This document shows positions 54,001-64,000 of a stretch of 64,000 nucleotides of DNA, one piece after another. The notes beneath the pieces were generated by a model that worked only from the letters and a program-made list of their open reading frames with translations, had not been told where the DNA came from and searched no databases. A program made the position numbers and the translations under genes. Position 1 is the first letter of the stretch, and each line of letters begins with the position of its first letter. This DNA is from Burhinus oedicnemus (Eukaryota > Chordata > Aves > Charadriiformes > Burhinidae): assembly GCA_008921705.1 (NCBI GenBank), contig VFFE01007079.1:1628645-1692644 (forward strand), read 5' to 3'.

Positions 54001-57000
54001 ATATATTAACCTTAAGAGTGTAAAATTATGGGGGTTTTTTTTGTAGAGTATTGGTTAGTATTTAATATGCTTGTTTATTTATTTTTGTTTATTTAAGATG
54101 CTTCTTGCTGGAGCAGTAAGAATTGCGGATAAAATTGAATCTGGTAAAACATCTGTAGTGGTACATTGCAGCGATGGTTGGGATCGAACTGCACAGCTTA
54201 CTGCGCTAGCTATGCTTATGCTGGACAGCTATTACAGAACTATCAAGGGGTTTGAAGTTCTTATAGAGAAAGAATGGATAAGTTTTGGACACCGATTTGC
54301 AATGGTAAGCTGAAAGACTTAGTGTGCAGTTTGTCACCTTCAAGACTTTTATTATGAATAGCATGTTTCCTTACAGTACTCTGCTGCATTTTAGTTTTCT
54401 CGGGTGTCCTTCTTTTAATGGTGCGAGTGTGTCAGAGAATTGTGACCTGTTCATTTTTAACAGGAAATCTCCATGTGAGGTATAATATAAAGTAAATAAG
54501 AATTAAGTGGCTTGAACATAATGGTTAAAAAAAGTCACATGACTTTTTTATGAGGAAGAGGGATTGTAACATATTGCTTCATCTTACACAATCTTAGGAA
54601 TGGAAAAACAAGGAAAACAATTAAGGTGTCTAGAAGGTAAAATTGCTGGAACCATTACTCTGATTTAAGGTTGAAGTGTTTATTTAACACATGGGCTAGC
54701 AGGGAATTAGGACATAAATTATTATGACATTTTGTGGGCTCTGACTCAAGATGGTTTAGGAGAAATGACATGTAATTATTACAGGTGGATATGGAATAAT
54801 CATTGTTTCAGTATAGTCTTAGTCAATACCTACCAGTTTGACCCACTGGTAGAAATAAATAGCTGTGCAGTGAAAGATGGGGAAACAACTGGCACAGCTT
54901 TGTTGACCAAGTGTGTTTCCAGCTCTGCTTCACAGCAAAGGCATGTCCATGAGTGAATATTGGGATGCATTTTTAGTAGTTGAAAAATACAGGTTGGCAT
55001 CATGGAAGATTTGCTTGTCTTGTTCACCATTGGAACATACTTAAGAGTTACTCAGCTTTGAAGTGTTGGGATGGTACTGTAAATACACGAGACTGAAATG
55101 AAAAGTTTGTTTTGACTTTCAGCGAGTAGGACATGGAGATGACGATCATGCTGATGCAGACAGATCTCCCATTTTCCTTCAGTTCATCGACTGTGTTTGG
55201 CAAATGACAAAACAGGTAAGATACTTAAGAGTATATTTCTGTGAGGTCTCAGTCTTTATCTTGGAAATATAATTCATGTAGGAGAACACATTCCTTTGCA
55301 GAGCAATAGCATGTTTTCCTGAAGTTGGTCATGCTATGGCTGCACCTGCACACACAGGGAAACTTTTTGCTCAAAGTGAGGTACCAGGAGCTAGATTAGA
55401 AGTATTGACTTGAAACCGAAATACGTTTTCTTTAAAACAGGCTTTTTAAAGGATTCTCTGATTACATAAATGAGGGTTATTGAGGAGGTGAATGACTTGC
55501 ATTGCATATTCACTGGTGGAGTAAGTGTTCATATGGATTTATATTGTCCTTAAGAAACAGCAAAAATCCAGGCTGATTGTGAACAGGAGGGAGGAGAGGG
55601 TTCTTCTATATATGTCTCAAATGTGAAATGTAAGTTAATGTTGGCATCATTATGCATACTTCTAACATACAAGCCTATTCTCAGATAAGTTTTCTTACTT
55701 CCAACACTTTTACTTCTGGATCAGAGGAGATCTTTGAAATTAGTGATATTTAAGATTTCAATATATCAAAATTATCTTTTTTTTTTCTGAATATGTTAAT
55801 TTATAGGATGGCTTTAGCCTTCATTTTCCTTATTTGTACCTCCATGAACATAAACTTAAGATTTTTCTGAGCTTTTATATTGCTCTTCTTTAATGGGGTT
55901 ACTGAAATAGGTTGTCCACATGAAGGCTTTATTTCCAAGTAAATTAGAAGTGCTTGGCTCCTTTTTTTCTTTTTTTTCCTCTCTTTTTTTTTTTTGGTCT
56001 CCTTGAAGCCTAACATAGATCTGTGCTTTTATGGTAAAAGCTATTATACTGAAGTGTGTATAGTATGTGATTTCTTTTGAAGAGAGGAGGGTAACAGTCT
56101 GGTTCCATATGAGGCTGATACTCCCAGATCTCTTACCTTAAGTCTTCTTGTTCTGAACATGGTTCTTAAAAACTTACGTCATAGTTTCCAAAACTTGTAT
56201 TCAAAACAGTTGTCTTTGGTGCTTTATGAAAGTTCCCTGCTGTAATACTGGGCCCTTGTCCAGAGTGCCTTGAAAACTTTCTCTTTCTCTGTATCTATAT
56301 TTCAGCATTAATGTGCTGCTTAGTATGGCTGGAGAAAATAAACAAAAAATTCTGCCCCTCTCTCAGAGGAAAGCTAATAACAATAGCAAAGAGAAGCACT
56401 TCTAAACACCTGGTAGGAACAAAAGTCCTCTGGGGAGATCCTTAATTGAGAGCAGCCTCTTCTATTTTTGTGATCTCCCTTGCTGCCTCCTATTTCTTGC
56501 TATAAACAGTTTAGTTCCCTCTAGTTTAAAAAAAAAAAAGAAAGGGATGAGGGGCTGTGGGGGGATCTGTGAAGCATTTTGCCAATACCACATCTGTTCA
56601 AAACCTGGATCCAGAAACTGTTCTGAAATTCATGAACAGCAGTGGCATTGAAAAATCATTAATGTTGCAGCAGGAAAAAAATAATTGAAAACGTCTTTCT
56701 TGGAGAGTTCTTGCCCTCTTACTTTTATTTTTTAGTTGATTTCAACACCTAGAAAATAGGTTTGAGGATTGTGATTACCTTGACACGGCCCTATGAAAAC
56801 CAGGATTCTGTTTTATCCCTGTATAGATCACTTGCTCGTAAAACAGTGCTAGTTTTGTGCTTTAGAATCCATGGTAAACATATGTTAAATGTTCCAAAGC
56901 TCAAATAAGTGTTAATGACTGCAGGAGGGTGTAAGGGCTTGGGTTTGGGCATGGGCTCAAAGCAAGCAAATTTTCTCTTTCAGGTTCTGAGAATTACATT

Positions 57001-60000
57001 CTTAAAACAGTCAGCTTAATACACTGAGAGAACCTCTAACTTCCCACTAAGATACAAATTTCCAGATAGCTTCAGACAATGAAACTCAATCCTTGACAGC
57101 CTTATATTTTCCCTTGGTTTTTTATGGTCTTCATGACACACAAATACAGTAAAAGAGAACTTCAGAGAAGTACATTGATATCAGATTTTAATAGAAAACA
57201 TATGGTGAAGTGATTTCCCTCCTCTGTTAGTAAATTCTGGTGATTTTGAATAGCAGATGTCAAATTGGAAAGGCCACATGTGATCTGATGAAATACTGAT
57301 GCCCTGTTATAAATGAAACAAAACTAAAATTTGCATGTAGCATTGCAGCTCAAGTAGTAGCTTTCTACCATTCATGCACAGTACCCACATAAGAAGAAGG
57401 TATGTTTAAAGTTGGTAGAGAGTTGCATCCTGTTTGTTACCGTATGTCATGTGTTGCCAGAGATGCATTTTTCAATAGGTTCAGTAGCGTACTCTGTTAT
57501 GATATCTAGTGTTTAGTTAATCTGATTCAGTCCAATTCCACAATCATAAAACTATTCCTCCAAGTGTTTCAACTTTCAACGTTACTGTAGTACAGAATGA
57601 GTTTCTTGATTAAAAAGCAAGTTTATTTTGCATCTGAATCAGATGCCACTTGGCATCGTCAGACTTTTAAACAAGATAATTCTTCTTTTAAATACCTCCT
57701 TTACAAACATCCCCAACAACTCCAGCAGCATCAAGCAGGAGATTTTAATGACCCATGTGTTCTCTCACAATTAGTGGATTTGACAAGAAGTAAATTTCCA
57801 TTTGGGGAATTTTTCCACCTGAATCTTCAAACAGACACTAATGGGCTTGGAACTACAGAGGAAAGCATTTTTAGGTCAGTGATTTTTCAGCAGTGGTAAT
57901 AGAAGCTTTACAGTCTTGATACATCAGCTCCAACAGTACAACTCTTGTATTCAAAGACAGGGTTTCAATAAAGTGCTATCACTTATTAATAAATTAGTTG
58001 GAGTGCAACCACTGATGTATGGAATTTTGAATATGCTTCACTGGATTGGAATAGCAGCCATGTCGGCATCCATCTGATTAGTATGGACCCGTCACAACAC
58101 AGAACCCTAATGTGACAAGGCTCATTAAGTGCTTTCAGTTAAAGAGAGTCCCTTCAGGAGAGGCTTTGTCTTCAAAATTATTTCCAAATATCATTTTGAT
58201 CCTTTGCAAATTATTTTTGCTCTCTGTATCTGATGGCTGCTTTGGGCTGGACGCAGGAGACTGACGTCTGAGACCCACTGAATTTTCTCCTGACTTGGTT
58301 TGGCACACCTGCTTATCAAGTTCTCTTCATACTTTTTAAAAATCATAGCTGTGGTGTTAACATCGTTGTATTGTAATTGAGTTTTGGCACCATTTCCTAG
58401 AGAGAAGGAAGTGCTGTGAGTGATAACTTTTGAACATGACGGAAAAGGCGAATTTGATAATCTTAAGTTCCTATATGTTTTATGAAAACAAATTCCTAGG
58501 TGATTGAAAACAAACCAGTAATTTGAGAGGGAAGCCCTGGTGTGAGCATGCCGTGCTGTTGAACAGCGTGTAATCCGTAGCAGAATCAGAAGAAGGAAGG
58601 CTCCTTTTCATTTTGTGAGCCACGATATTGATCATTTCCTTACTCAAAATTTTCAGTTGAAAGTTGGTATATGTAGCTTGAGAAGTCTTGGAAAGAGGAT
58701 ATTTTTGCAGTGTTTGACTTAAATCAATCTTCTTTTAAAAGAACGTTGCTTAAAACCTAGATATTTCTGGGTTTAATGCCAGCACACCCATTGTGTGTCA
58801 TTCAACTCTTTACTTTCAACATGAATAAACATTTGCCCTTCATAAATCACAGATGACACTGAAGAGGAATTTCTGGATCAGCTAGTTCATCCGCAGTCCC
58901 AATTGCTGCTTTATTCCTCTTAGCTATACTTGTCATCTTTTTTTTTTTATTTAAAGTAGCTCTTGAGTCACTCATGCCAAGGTGTTCAGTATTCTTCAGT
59001 GGCACATAACAGAAACCAGTCTGCTGCTTTCTTCAGATCTGAAATATTGACTTGAGATTTCTCCATATAGCAGGAAATCCTTCCTTATGGATCTGTAACT
59101 TTGCATTTTGGATTTCTGTAAAGATTTACTCCTTTAGTGGGAATGAACAAAATTTGTTTCATTTGTCTTGAAAATTAGTCTGTTATAACATCCTCTTTCA
59201 TAGTAATGAAAGAAATGCTACTTCTTAAATTTTCCTTCAGTCTTCTAAATATTTTTTTCACCTAAATGTTTACCATTCTGTATCTGTTTGAGACCGTTGT
59301 CATACTGAATGCAAAGTTATTTTGACAGATCAAGTGGTTGCCATATGTAGTCTTATCATAAAATTTGATTGAAGAAGGACCTTTTCTATCTGAGTAGGTA
59401 GCTGCCCATGCAGTTTCCATTGATTTCTTCCTTTATGATTTCAGAGCAGTACAGATTAAGATGTATCTTAAACATTTTGAGTGTTTTAAAATTTCTAACA
59501 CTTTTTCCTAGAATGTATCAAGTAACCTCTACTTGTGAATAAAATACCTAGTGCTGCTCAGTGGAATAACAGTTCTTTCACTTCAGATGTACAGGATTTA
59601 CTTTCTAACATAAAAGAAAAGAGGTATTAAAGGCTTATTATACATAGCTGGTGGTAAACTCAAGGGGCGAAATGGAGAAAAGTAACTTATTTGAGTAGAA
59701 ACTGAAAGAAACATTTTAAATACATTAAGCACATTTATATGCAGTAGTATTTATTATCCAATTTATTGCATGTTAAAATAGGAAATAAAACTCTTAAATG
59801 TCATCATCTCTCCCCCCTCCAAAAAAAAAAAAAAAAGATTTATTGTCCTGTAACAAGAGAAATGAAACCTATGTTGAAGACAGTTTGGGGTGGGTTAGAA
59901 CAGAATACTGTTAGAACTCCTTAAAATGGATTGCTTTGTGTCACATGAGCTAATGTTTCTATGTTTCTATTCTAGTATACTTGCATAATGAATGTAAGGT

Positions 60001-62174
60001 TTGTCTCTGAGGAGAATTTATAAAGAAGTATGTAGGTGAAATGTACTATTGCAATGGAAGTTATTAAAATGCTGAGTTCTGCTGAAAATAATCACTAAAT
60101 AAGAAAAAAAAAATCTTATATAGAATCATAGAAAGTGTTGGGTTGGAATGGACCTTTAAAAGTCATCTAGCTCCAACCCCCCTGCAGTAAGCAGGGACAT
60201 CTTTAATTAAATCAGGTTGCTCAGAGCCTCATCAAGCTTGGCCTTGAATGTCTCCAGGGATGGGGCATCTACCACCTCTCTGGGCAACCTGGGCCAGTGC
60301 CTCACCACCCTCATTGTAAAGAACTTCATCCTAATGTCTAATCTAAACCCATGCTGCTCTAGTTTAAAACCGTTGCCCCTCGTCCTATCGTATTCATTAT
60401 ATGAATCTTTTGGTTATTTCTTATGTCTGAGTTGCATCCTTTCTACACTGCTTAAAATAAAGTTTAAAGTAATTTTACCAATTTTTTATTTCAGTTTCCT
60501 GCAGCCTTTGAATTCAATGAGTTATTTTTGATCACCATTCTGGATCACCTTTATAGTTGTCTCTTTGGGACTTTCTTATGCAACTGTGAAAAAGAGAGAT
60601 TAAAAGAGGTAAATAGTGTAATAGACACTCTTAATTTGTTGATTTTGTATGAAAAGGCTTAGAATACAAGACCTAAGAACATCTGAGCTGTGTTTTTGGA
60701 TACATTTGTCACATAGTCTTAAACGACAATGCGGACATGAAATTTCATGGTATGAGAAAAGTATACTGAATGCCCTGCTATTAAATGAGGTGGCACTGAT
60801 TTTTCTTTAATTAGTATGTGTTCAGGGTTTTGAGGGTTTTAGAAAGTCCTCTTTCAGATATTTCTAGCCAACATATACAATTTTGAATAATCATTATCAA
60901 ATTATATTAACATTTCTTTGGCTATTTCCAAAGGAACTCCTATGGATGACTTTGCAGGTCACTTTAGGACATAATTAGATGGAACTTAATGGTTGAAGAC
61001 TATGGAAATTTAAAATATCTAAATGAATGAAGCTAGGACTCAATGAAGAAGTTTGGAAAAAAAAAATTAAGTTTGTTAATATTCCAAGTACACTTTTGCT
61101 TACTTTTGGCTTTGTTGTTTTTAATACTTCGTATTTTTTAAAACAAGTAACAATTCCTTGCTATATTTAGCTTTGCTATTTTTTTGGTTTGTCTCTACTG
61201 CTTCTGTAGGGAAAAACTTGCATGTAAATACCACAAGATGGAGCTGAGTAACGTGTTCTCAACAAATGCAGGGTTTCCAGACAGCTTTCTTTCATAAATG
61301 AATAGTCAGATGCAATTCTCAATAAAGAAATGCAATTTAAGACACAGCGGTAGTAGAAACACATGCTTTACAACACTGAGGGAGTGTAAAATTGCAAGAT
61401 GAATCTGAAATAAGTTCAGATTTCCAATCTCTGATCTAACCATGATTATACTGATTACATTTAGAATAATATGACTTTCAGAAGTGCAAATAAAGATACA
61501 GCAGACATCTTAAAGCATAATATCAATTGATAGGAGCAAATAGTGTGAGTGGGAGAATTGAATAATTATTTTTCACAGATGCTTTTTTGGATCTTCCAAA
61601 CTACGTATCTCTTCACTGATTTTCTTGTCAAAGCTAATTTAAGTTCTTCTTTTTTTTAAGTTGGTCAGTGTGTAACCATGTATTTAAGTAGCTGTTAAAA
61701 TTGTTGTAAATTACGAGCAGTACAGCTTTCTTTTGCTCAACTAGACCTTGATGTCTCTGAAAATAATATGCCTGAACGTCCTTTCTCAGTTAGCCTTTGA
61801 CCAGAATAAGTGTTCAAATGTCTTGCTAAAGTTTTAAAGCTATTTAATGATCAGCTACTGGAAGTGTTCTCAGAGTGCTTGCAATTTTCTAGTAGATAAG
61901 GTACATTTCACTGAGAAAATTACTGATATGTAGATATTAACCTCATATTTTAAGGTTTTGCAATCCATATAATTAATTTTTTTTTTTTTTCAATCAGGAG
62001 GTAAGCACAAAGACTATATCGTTGTGGTCCTATATAAACAGCCAGTTAGACGAGTTCACAAATCCTTTCTATGTAAACTATGAAAACCACGTCCTGTATC
62101 CTGTTGCCAGTCTGAACCATTTGGAACTATGGGTGAACTACTACGTCAGGTGGAACCCAAGGATGCGGCCTCAG
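35721..62174 (+). CDS. MTMR1: MTMR1, myotubularin-related protein 1 (partial, 14 constitutive coding exons)
   Basis: MTMR1 is the closest paralogue of MTM1 and, like it, dephosphorylates PI3P and PI(3,5)P2 (established). Joined exons 35721-35851, 38681-38786, 45151-45226, 46122-46216, 46433-46540, 46956-47057, 47775-47858, 48501-48650, 50120-50308, 50773-50958, 54098-54304, 55123-55215, 60495-60608 and 61998-62174 give 606 residues without a stop. PH-GRAM runs over roughly residues 95-215 and the phosphatase over roughly 220-600. The P-loop HCSDGWDRT has Cys at 433. The N-terminal leader is Ala/Gly-rich as in human. The last exon (coiled-coil and PDZ-ligand tail) lies past 64000. Two in-frame cassette exons sit between exons 2 and 3. 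Confidence 0.97.
35852..38680 (+). other. MTMR1: MTMR1 intron 1
   Basis: The first 230 bases are still CpG-rich and include a second strong donor-like gtgagtg at 36074. A T-rich run is at about 36336-36357. The rest is AT-rich with no recognised gene or element. Confidence 0.8.
38681..38786 (+). CDS. MTMR1: MTMR1 exon 2 (residues 44-79)
   Basis: The acceptor is gtttttgcag and the donor gtaagt. The exon encodes [20 protein letters not shown], then [16 protein letters not shown], an MTMR1-specific N-terminal segment. It ends in phase 0, so in-frame cassettes can follow. Confidence 0.95.
38844..38881. repeat. Stem-loop next to MTMR1 exon 2
   Basis: AAGTCCTTACCACCT at 38844-38858 pairs with 38867-38881 at 14 of 15 positions around an 8-base loop. 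It begins 58 bases after the exon 2 donor, and its 3' arm contains a strong donor-like GGTAAGT. Confidence 0.85.
38953..38986 (+). repeat. Short CTCCATATTT tandem repeat
   Basis: Three near-identical units of 10-12 bp (CCTCCATATTTT, CTCCATATTT, CCTCCATATTT) lie side by side, in the MTMR1 intron after exon 2. Confidence 0.8.
41492..41515 (+). CDS. MTMR1: MTMR1 24-nt cassette microexon (predicted)
   Basis: GTG TAC AGG AGG CCT GTT ATA CGG is bounded by an acceptor with an excellent branch-site match (TTAACTAAC, then AG at 41490-41491) and the donor gtaaga at 41516. It is in phase with exons 2 and 3, adding VYRRPVIR, a basic insert before the GRAM domain. Mammalian MTMR1 is known to have alternative exons 2.1, 2.2 and 2.3 in this intron; which one this matches is not known to me. 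Confidence 0.72.
43735..43785 (+). CDS. MTMR1: MTMR1 51-nt cassette exon (predicted)
   Basis: An open 51-nt segment encodes [17 protein letters not shown], an acidic insert in phase with exons 2 and 3. A long pyrimidine-rich tract (43685-43725) and CAG precede it, and the weak donor gtggca follows, which suits optional inclusion. Three YGCY motifs lie in the tract and UGCAUG motifs upstream. It corresponds in position to the mammalian alternative exons between 2 and 3. Confidence 0.75.
45151..45226 (+). CDS. MTMR1: MTMR1 exon 3 (residues 80-104)
   Basis: The acceptor is tctgccag and the donor gtaagc. The exon encodes [20 protein letters not shown] and SIKVI, nearly identical to human. It ends in phase 1 like the matching MTM1 exon. 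Confidence 0.96.
46122..46216 (+). CDS. MTMR1: MTMR1 exon 4 (PH-GRAM, residues 105-136)
   Basis: The exon is 95 nt, with acceptor tttccag and donor gtaaga. It encodes [20 protein letters not shown] and [12 protein letters not shown], the start of PH-GRAM. Same length as MTM1 exon 4. Confidence 0.96.
46433..46540 (+). CDS. MTMR1: MTMR1 exon 5 (PH-GRAM, residues 137-172)
   Basis: The exon is 108 nt, with acceptor atttcag and donor gtatgg. It encodes [20 protein letters not shown] and then [14 protein letters not shown]. Confidence 0.96.
46956..47057 (+). CDS. MTMR1: MTMR1 exon 6 (residues 173-206)
   Basis: The exon is 102 nt, with acceptor ttgacag and donor gtaagt. It encodes [20 protein letters not shown] and then [14 protein letters not shown], the end of PH-GRAM. 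Confidence 0.96.
47775..47858 (+). CDS. MTMR1: MTMR1 exon 7 (residues 207-234)
   Basis: The exon is 84 nt, with acceptor tctttag and donor gtaagt. It encodes [20 protein letters not shown] and then PMAEYKRQ. Confidence 0.96.
48501..48650 (+). CDS. MTMR1: MTMR1 exon 8 (residues 235-284)
   Basis: The exon is 150 nt, with acceptor catacag and donor gtaagt. It encodes [20 protein letters not shown], then [20 protein letters not shown], nearly identical to human MTMR1. Confidence 0.96.
49269..49937 (-). mobile_element. Second avian ERV LTR-like element
   Basis: A block of about 670 bp differs in composition from the flanking intron. It starts near TGTTGTTGTGATTTGGGCC and ends near AGAGGCCTAGC. 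Read on the minus strand it has a clear TATA box (AGTATAAAAG, 49637-49646) in the middle. The sequence resembles an abundant avian LTR known to me from other bird genomes; the family name is not certain. Edges and a target duplication could not be fixed. It is antisense within MTMR1 intron 8, about 180 bp from exon 9. Confidence 0.72.
50120..50308 (+). CDS. MTMR1: MTMR1 exon 9 (residues 285-347)
   Basis: The exon is 189 nt, with acceptor attccag and donor gtaggt. It encodes [20 protein letters not shown] and the [19 protein letters not shown] block, ending [13 protein letters not shown]. Position 287 is Cys, where MTM1 here and human MTMR1 have Ser (VLSWIHPE). Confidence 0.96.
50773..50958 (+). 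CDS. MTMR1: MTMR1 exon 10 (residues 348-409)
   Basis: The exon is 186 nt, with acceptor atgacag and donor gtaaaa. It encodes [40 protein letters not shown] and [12 protein letters not shown]. Confidence 0.96.
50959..54097 (+). other. MTMR1: MTMR1 intron 10, no gene seen
   Basis: A 3.1-kb intron of unique AT-rich sequence. The small open frames show no family match and no repeat was recognised. Confidence 0.7.
54098..54304 (+). CDS. MTMR1: MTMR1 exon 11, catalytic exon (residues 410-478)
   Basis: The exon is 207 nt, with acceptor tttaag and donor gtaagc. The P-loop HCSDGWDRT has the nucleophile Cys433 (TGC 54167-54169) and Arg439 (CGA 54185-54187), so the enzyme should be active. It begins [20 protein letters not shown]. 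Confidence 0.98.
55123..55215 (+). CDS. MTMR1: MTMR1 exon 12 (residues 479-509)
   Basis: The exon is 93 nt, with acceptor actttcag and donor gtaaga. It encodes [20 protein letters not shown] and [11 protein letters not shown]. Confidence 0.96.
55216..60494 (+). other. MTMR1: MTMR1 intron 12 (5.3 kb)
   Basis: It holds T-rich runs near 55776 and 55961-55996, A-rich runs near 56528 and 59820, an overlapping palindrome group at 57630-57657 and a CR1 fragment near its 3' end. The open frame at 57597-57899 matches no family known to me. Confidence 0.75.
60120..60395 (-). mobile_element. CR1 LINE 3' fragment
   Basis: It reads as the reverse complement of the avian CR1 3' end in order: AGAATCATAGAA, GGGTTGGAATGGACC, CTCCAACCCCCCTGCAG, AGGGATGGGGCATCTACCAC, GGGCAACCTGGGCCAGTGCC, CTCACCACCCTCAT and CTAATCTAAACC. 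It is truncated after about 275 bp. It is antisense in MTMR1 intron 12 and stops about 100 bases before exon 13. Confidence 0.93.
60495..60608 (+). CDS. MTMR1: MTMR1 exon 13 (residues 510-547)
   Basis: The exon is 114 nt, with acceptor tatttcag and donor gtaaat. It encodes [20 protein letters not shown] and [18 protein letters not shown]. Confidence 0.96.
61998..62174 (+). CDS. MTMR1: MTMR1 exon 14 (residues 548-606)
   Basis: The exon is 177 nt, with a T-rich tract and caatcag acceptor, donor gtatga. It encodes [20 protein letters not shown], then [20 protein letters not shown] and PRMRPQ, the end of the phosphatase domain. The following coiled-coil exon is not in the window. Confidence 0.96.
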
Positions 62175-64000
62175 GTATGAGCTTTCACGCGACTGTTTTG
62201 TTTTAGTAAAGAGCACAGAGATTTAAAAAAATTATTTTTTTTTAATAGTGTCAAATACAGCATTTAATTTCAAAAGTGCTCATCTGTTGCACATATTTCA
62301 GCTGATGGAGAAAAAGGTGATTTTCTCGAAGATGTGGGATGTGTTCAAACTTGGTAAAATGACGTTTTCATTAAAGTCACCAGTAGAATAGGGAGTTACA
62401 GTATCACTTTATTGGCTTGCGTGAGGTGACAGATTAGCAGTCTTTGTTGTCAGACATTTATTTTTATAACACTGCTAGAATACTTTGTAATATTTTTTAA
62501 GACTTTTATTGCCTTAACCTTCTTGTAGAGTTTAGTGTACCTTTGTTTTTAATCATGTTTTGCCCTTTACCAACAACGATACAAAATCTAGCAGCAGTTT
62601 CTGAAAGAATTGGACTACGTACTGGCTCATTTTGTAGGCTCTCTAAACTTAGCATCACGTAGATGCTTGTTTTCAATTGACCTTTACGATTTCAAGCTGG
62701 CATGCTAAAGATTAAACATTCCCTATACATGCTCCTTGATTCATCCAGTATTTGTTCTTGTAAGTAATGTCTGCTATTCAGATAAATCTTTAAATCTCGT
62801 CAGACAAATACTCCTTATGCTCTCATGCTTAGAAGTCTGAAGAAAGAACATTCAGTTTGTGTCACAAGCATAATATATCTGAGGGTGCTACACCATCTCT
62901 CTATTAAGGTAACTTTCCAAGGTACCCCCAAGCATATTATGATAAATTACCTGTATTAAGTGACTGCTCAAAAGCTGCTTTCATCTTCTAGCCGTTAGAA
63001 TGAGACATGAGTTTCAAATTTATTAGACACCCACAAGTCAGAGGCTGTTGTAAAAGATGGTGTTCCAAGGTAAGTTTCAAGGACAGTCCACTGGTAGAAG
63101 TGGAGGCATCTGAGAAATACCTTTTAAGCTCCTGGAAAAGTCTGGATTGCTTGCTTTCTCACTGAGGTGTTTCCTCTGAGCTGCTTTGTTTCCTTTACTT
63201 GTTCTATTTTGGTTGAGGTATTCCTATGACTGTTAGGTACCTGTTAGGTGTTACCATGGGTTAGAACTTGAAAGATGGTGTATTTTAATCTTTATGGTTT
63301 TAAAGTAAAATTGTCAACTGCTTTTTAGCAAAATATCATCTTCCCCTTAGCCTGTTTGCCAAAAAACATTTGCGTGGCTTATGCACGTTTTAGTATAATC
63401 GACCTGCTGCAGTGTCAGTTTATTACTTGTATTTAATTGAGATCTATAGGCCCTGAAAGTGAGCAGGCTTTGTAAACACACATGAAAGCTAGTCCCGGTC
63501 TGAAAGAGGTGAGGCTGGGGAAGAGATGACATTAACGAGAAAATATCAGAACTGCCATATACTTAGTGGCAAGCTCTGCTCACTGCCTCTCTGTTGGAGA
63601 GTGCTCTGCCCACTTCTCTTGGAGAGCACTCAGGCGCTCTAGCACCTGTGAATCATTGATCCTCGTTGGTCTTTGAGAACAGGTCCCTCAAATCAGCAGG
63701 TTGAAGGTAACAAAATTTGATGATCCTGGTAACTGCCTTAACTTTCCTACCACCTTCTTTTCTTGAAGAACTAATAAAACTGTTTCGACTTTTTAGATCT
63801 ATCACATTAGCTTCGTCTTGTGAAGATACATCATGCCTTTCCTCTTGTCTCTGTCCTGAATCTACGTGGTATTTGTGACAAATATTCAGGAGCGTTTCAC
63901 ATCTACTTGGATAAACTTGCTGCAGAAATTACAGGTTTTTGTTGCAGAATTGTGTTCTCCAATCTAATTATGAAAGCACAAACTCATGCAAACAAGTAAA
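62175..64000 (+). other. MTMR1: 5' part of the last MTMR1 intron
   Basis: No sequence matching the expected terminal exon (human ...PIHQNLKELLAVRAEL) is found before 64000. No repeat or other gene was recognised in this part. Confidence 0.7.

Noticed and set aside
57597..57899. 100-codon open frame in MTMR1 intron 12
   Set aside because: No recognisable domain, no splice partners that make sense, and ordinary intron composition; likely chance.

Overview
The window is vertebrate genomic DNA, almost certainly from a bird, and very likely not a galliform. Long introns with canonical GT-AG borders separate short conserved exons. The interspersed repeats are of avian type: CR1 LINE 3' fragments and two solo LTR-like elements of endogenous retroviruses. 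No bacterial, plasmid, phage or CRISPR content is visible. The species cannot be named from sequence alone.

Two protein-coding genes lie head to tail on the + strand. The first is MTM1 (myotubularin). Its 14 coding exons (human exons 2-15) run from the ATG at 507 to the TGA at 32289 and encode 603 residues, the human length, with the catalytic Cys at residue 375. The non-coding first exon and promoter are upstream of the window. The second is MTMR1 (myotubularin-related 1), starting at an ATG at 35721 inside a strong CpG island. Fourteen constitutive coding exons are present through 62174; the terminal exon lies beyond 64000. Both genes encode PH-GRAM plus protein-tyrosine-phosphatase-fold lipid phosphatases that remove the 3-phosphate of PI3P and PI(3,5)P2 on endosomal membranes. 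Both active sites (HCSDGWDRT) are intact.

Layout: 1-497 intron 1 of MTM1 (part); 498-32289 MTM1 coding exons and introns; 32290-about 33890 probable MTM1 3' UTR; about 33900-35400 intergenic; about 35400-36080 CpG-island promoter and first exon of MTMR1; 35721-62174 MTMR1 coding exons and introns; 62175-64000 last MTMR1 intron (part). An antisense solo LTR with a 5-bp target-site duplication sits in MTM1 intron 5 (4470-5548, by human numbering). A second antisense LTR sits in MTMR1 intron 8 (about 49269-49937). CR1 fragments are near 7565, 20428 and 60120, all antisense to the genes.

The homologous exons of the two genes are almost all identical in length, which is the trace of an ancient tandem duplication. 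The most interesting non-routine content is in the intron between MTMR1 exons 2 and 3. Two in-frame cassette exons (24 nt and 51 nt) can be read there, with UGCAUG and YGCY motifs near the second and a strong stem-loop just after exon 2. This agrees with the reported muscle-specific, DM1-sensitive alternative splicing of mammalian MTMR1. I found no sign of a wholly new biological system.
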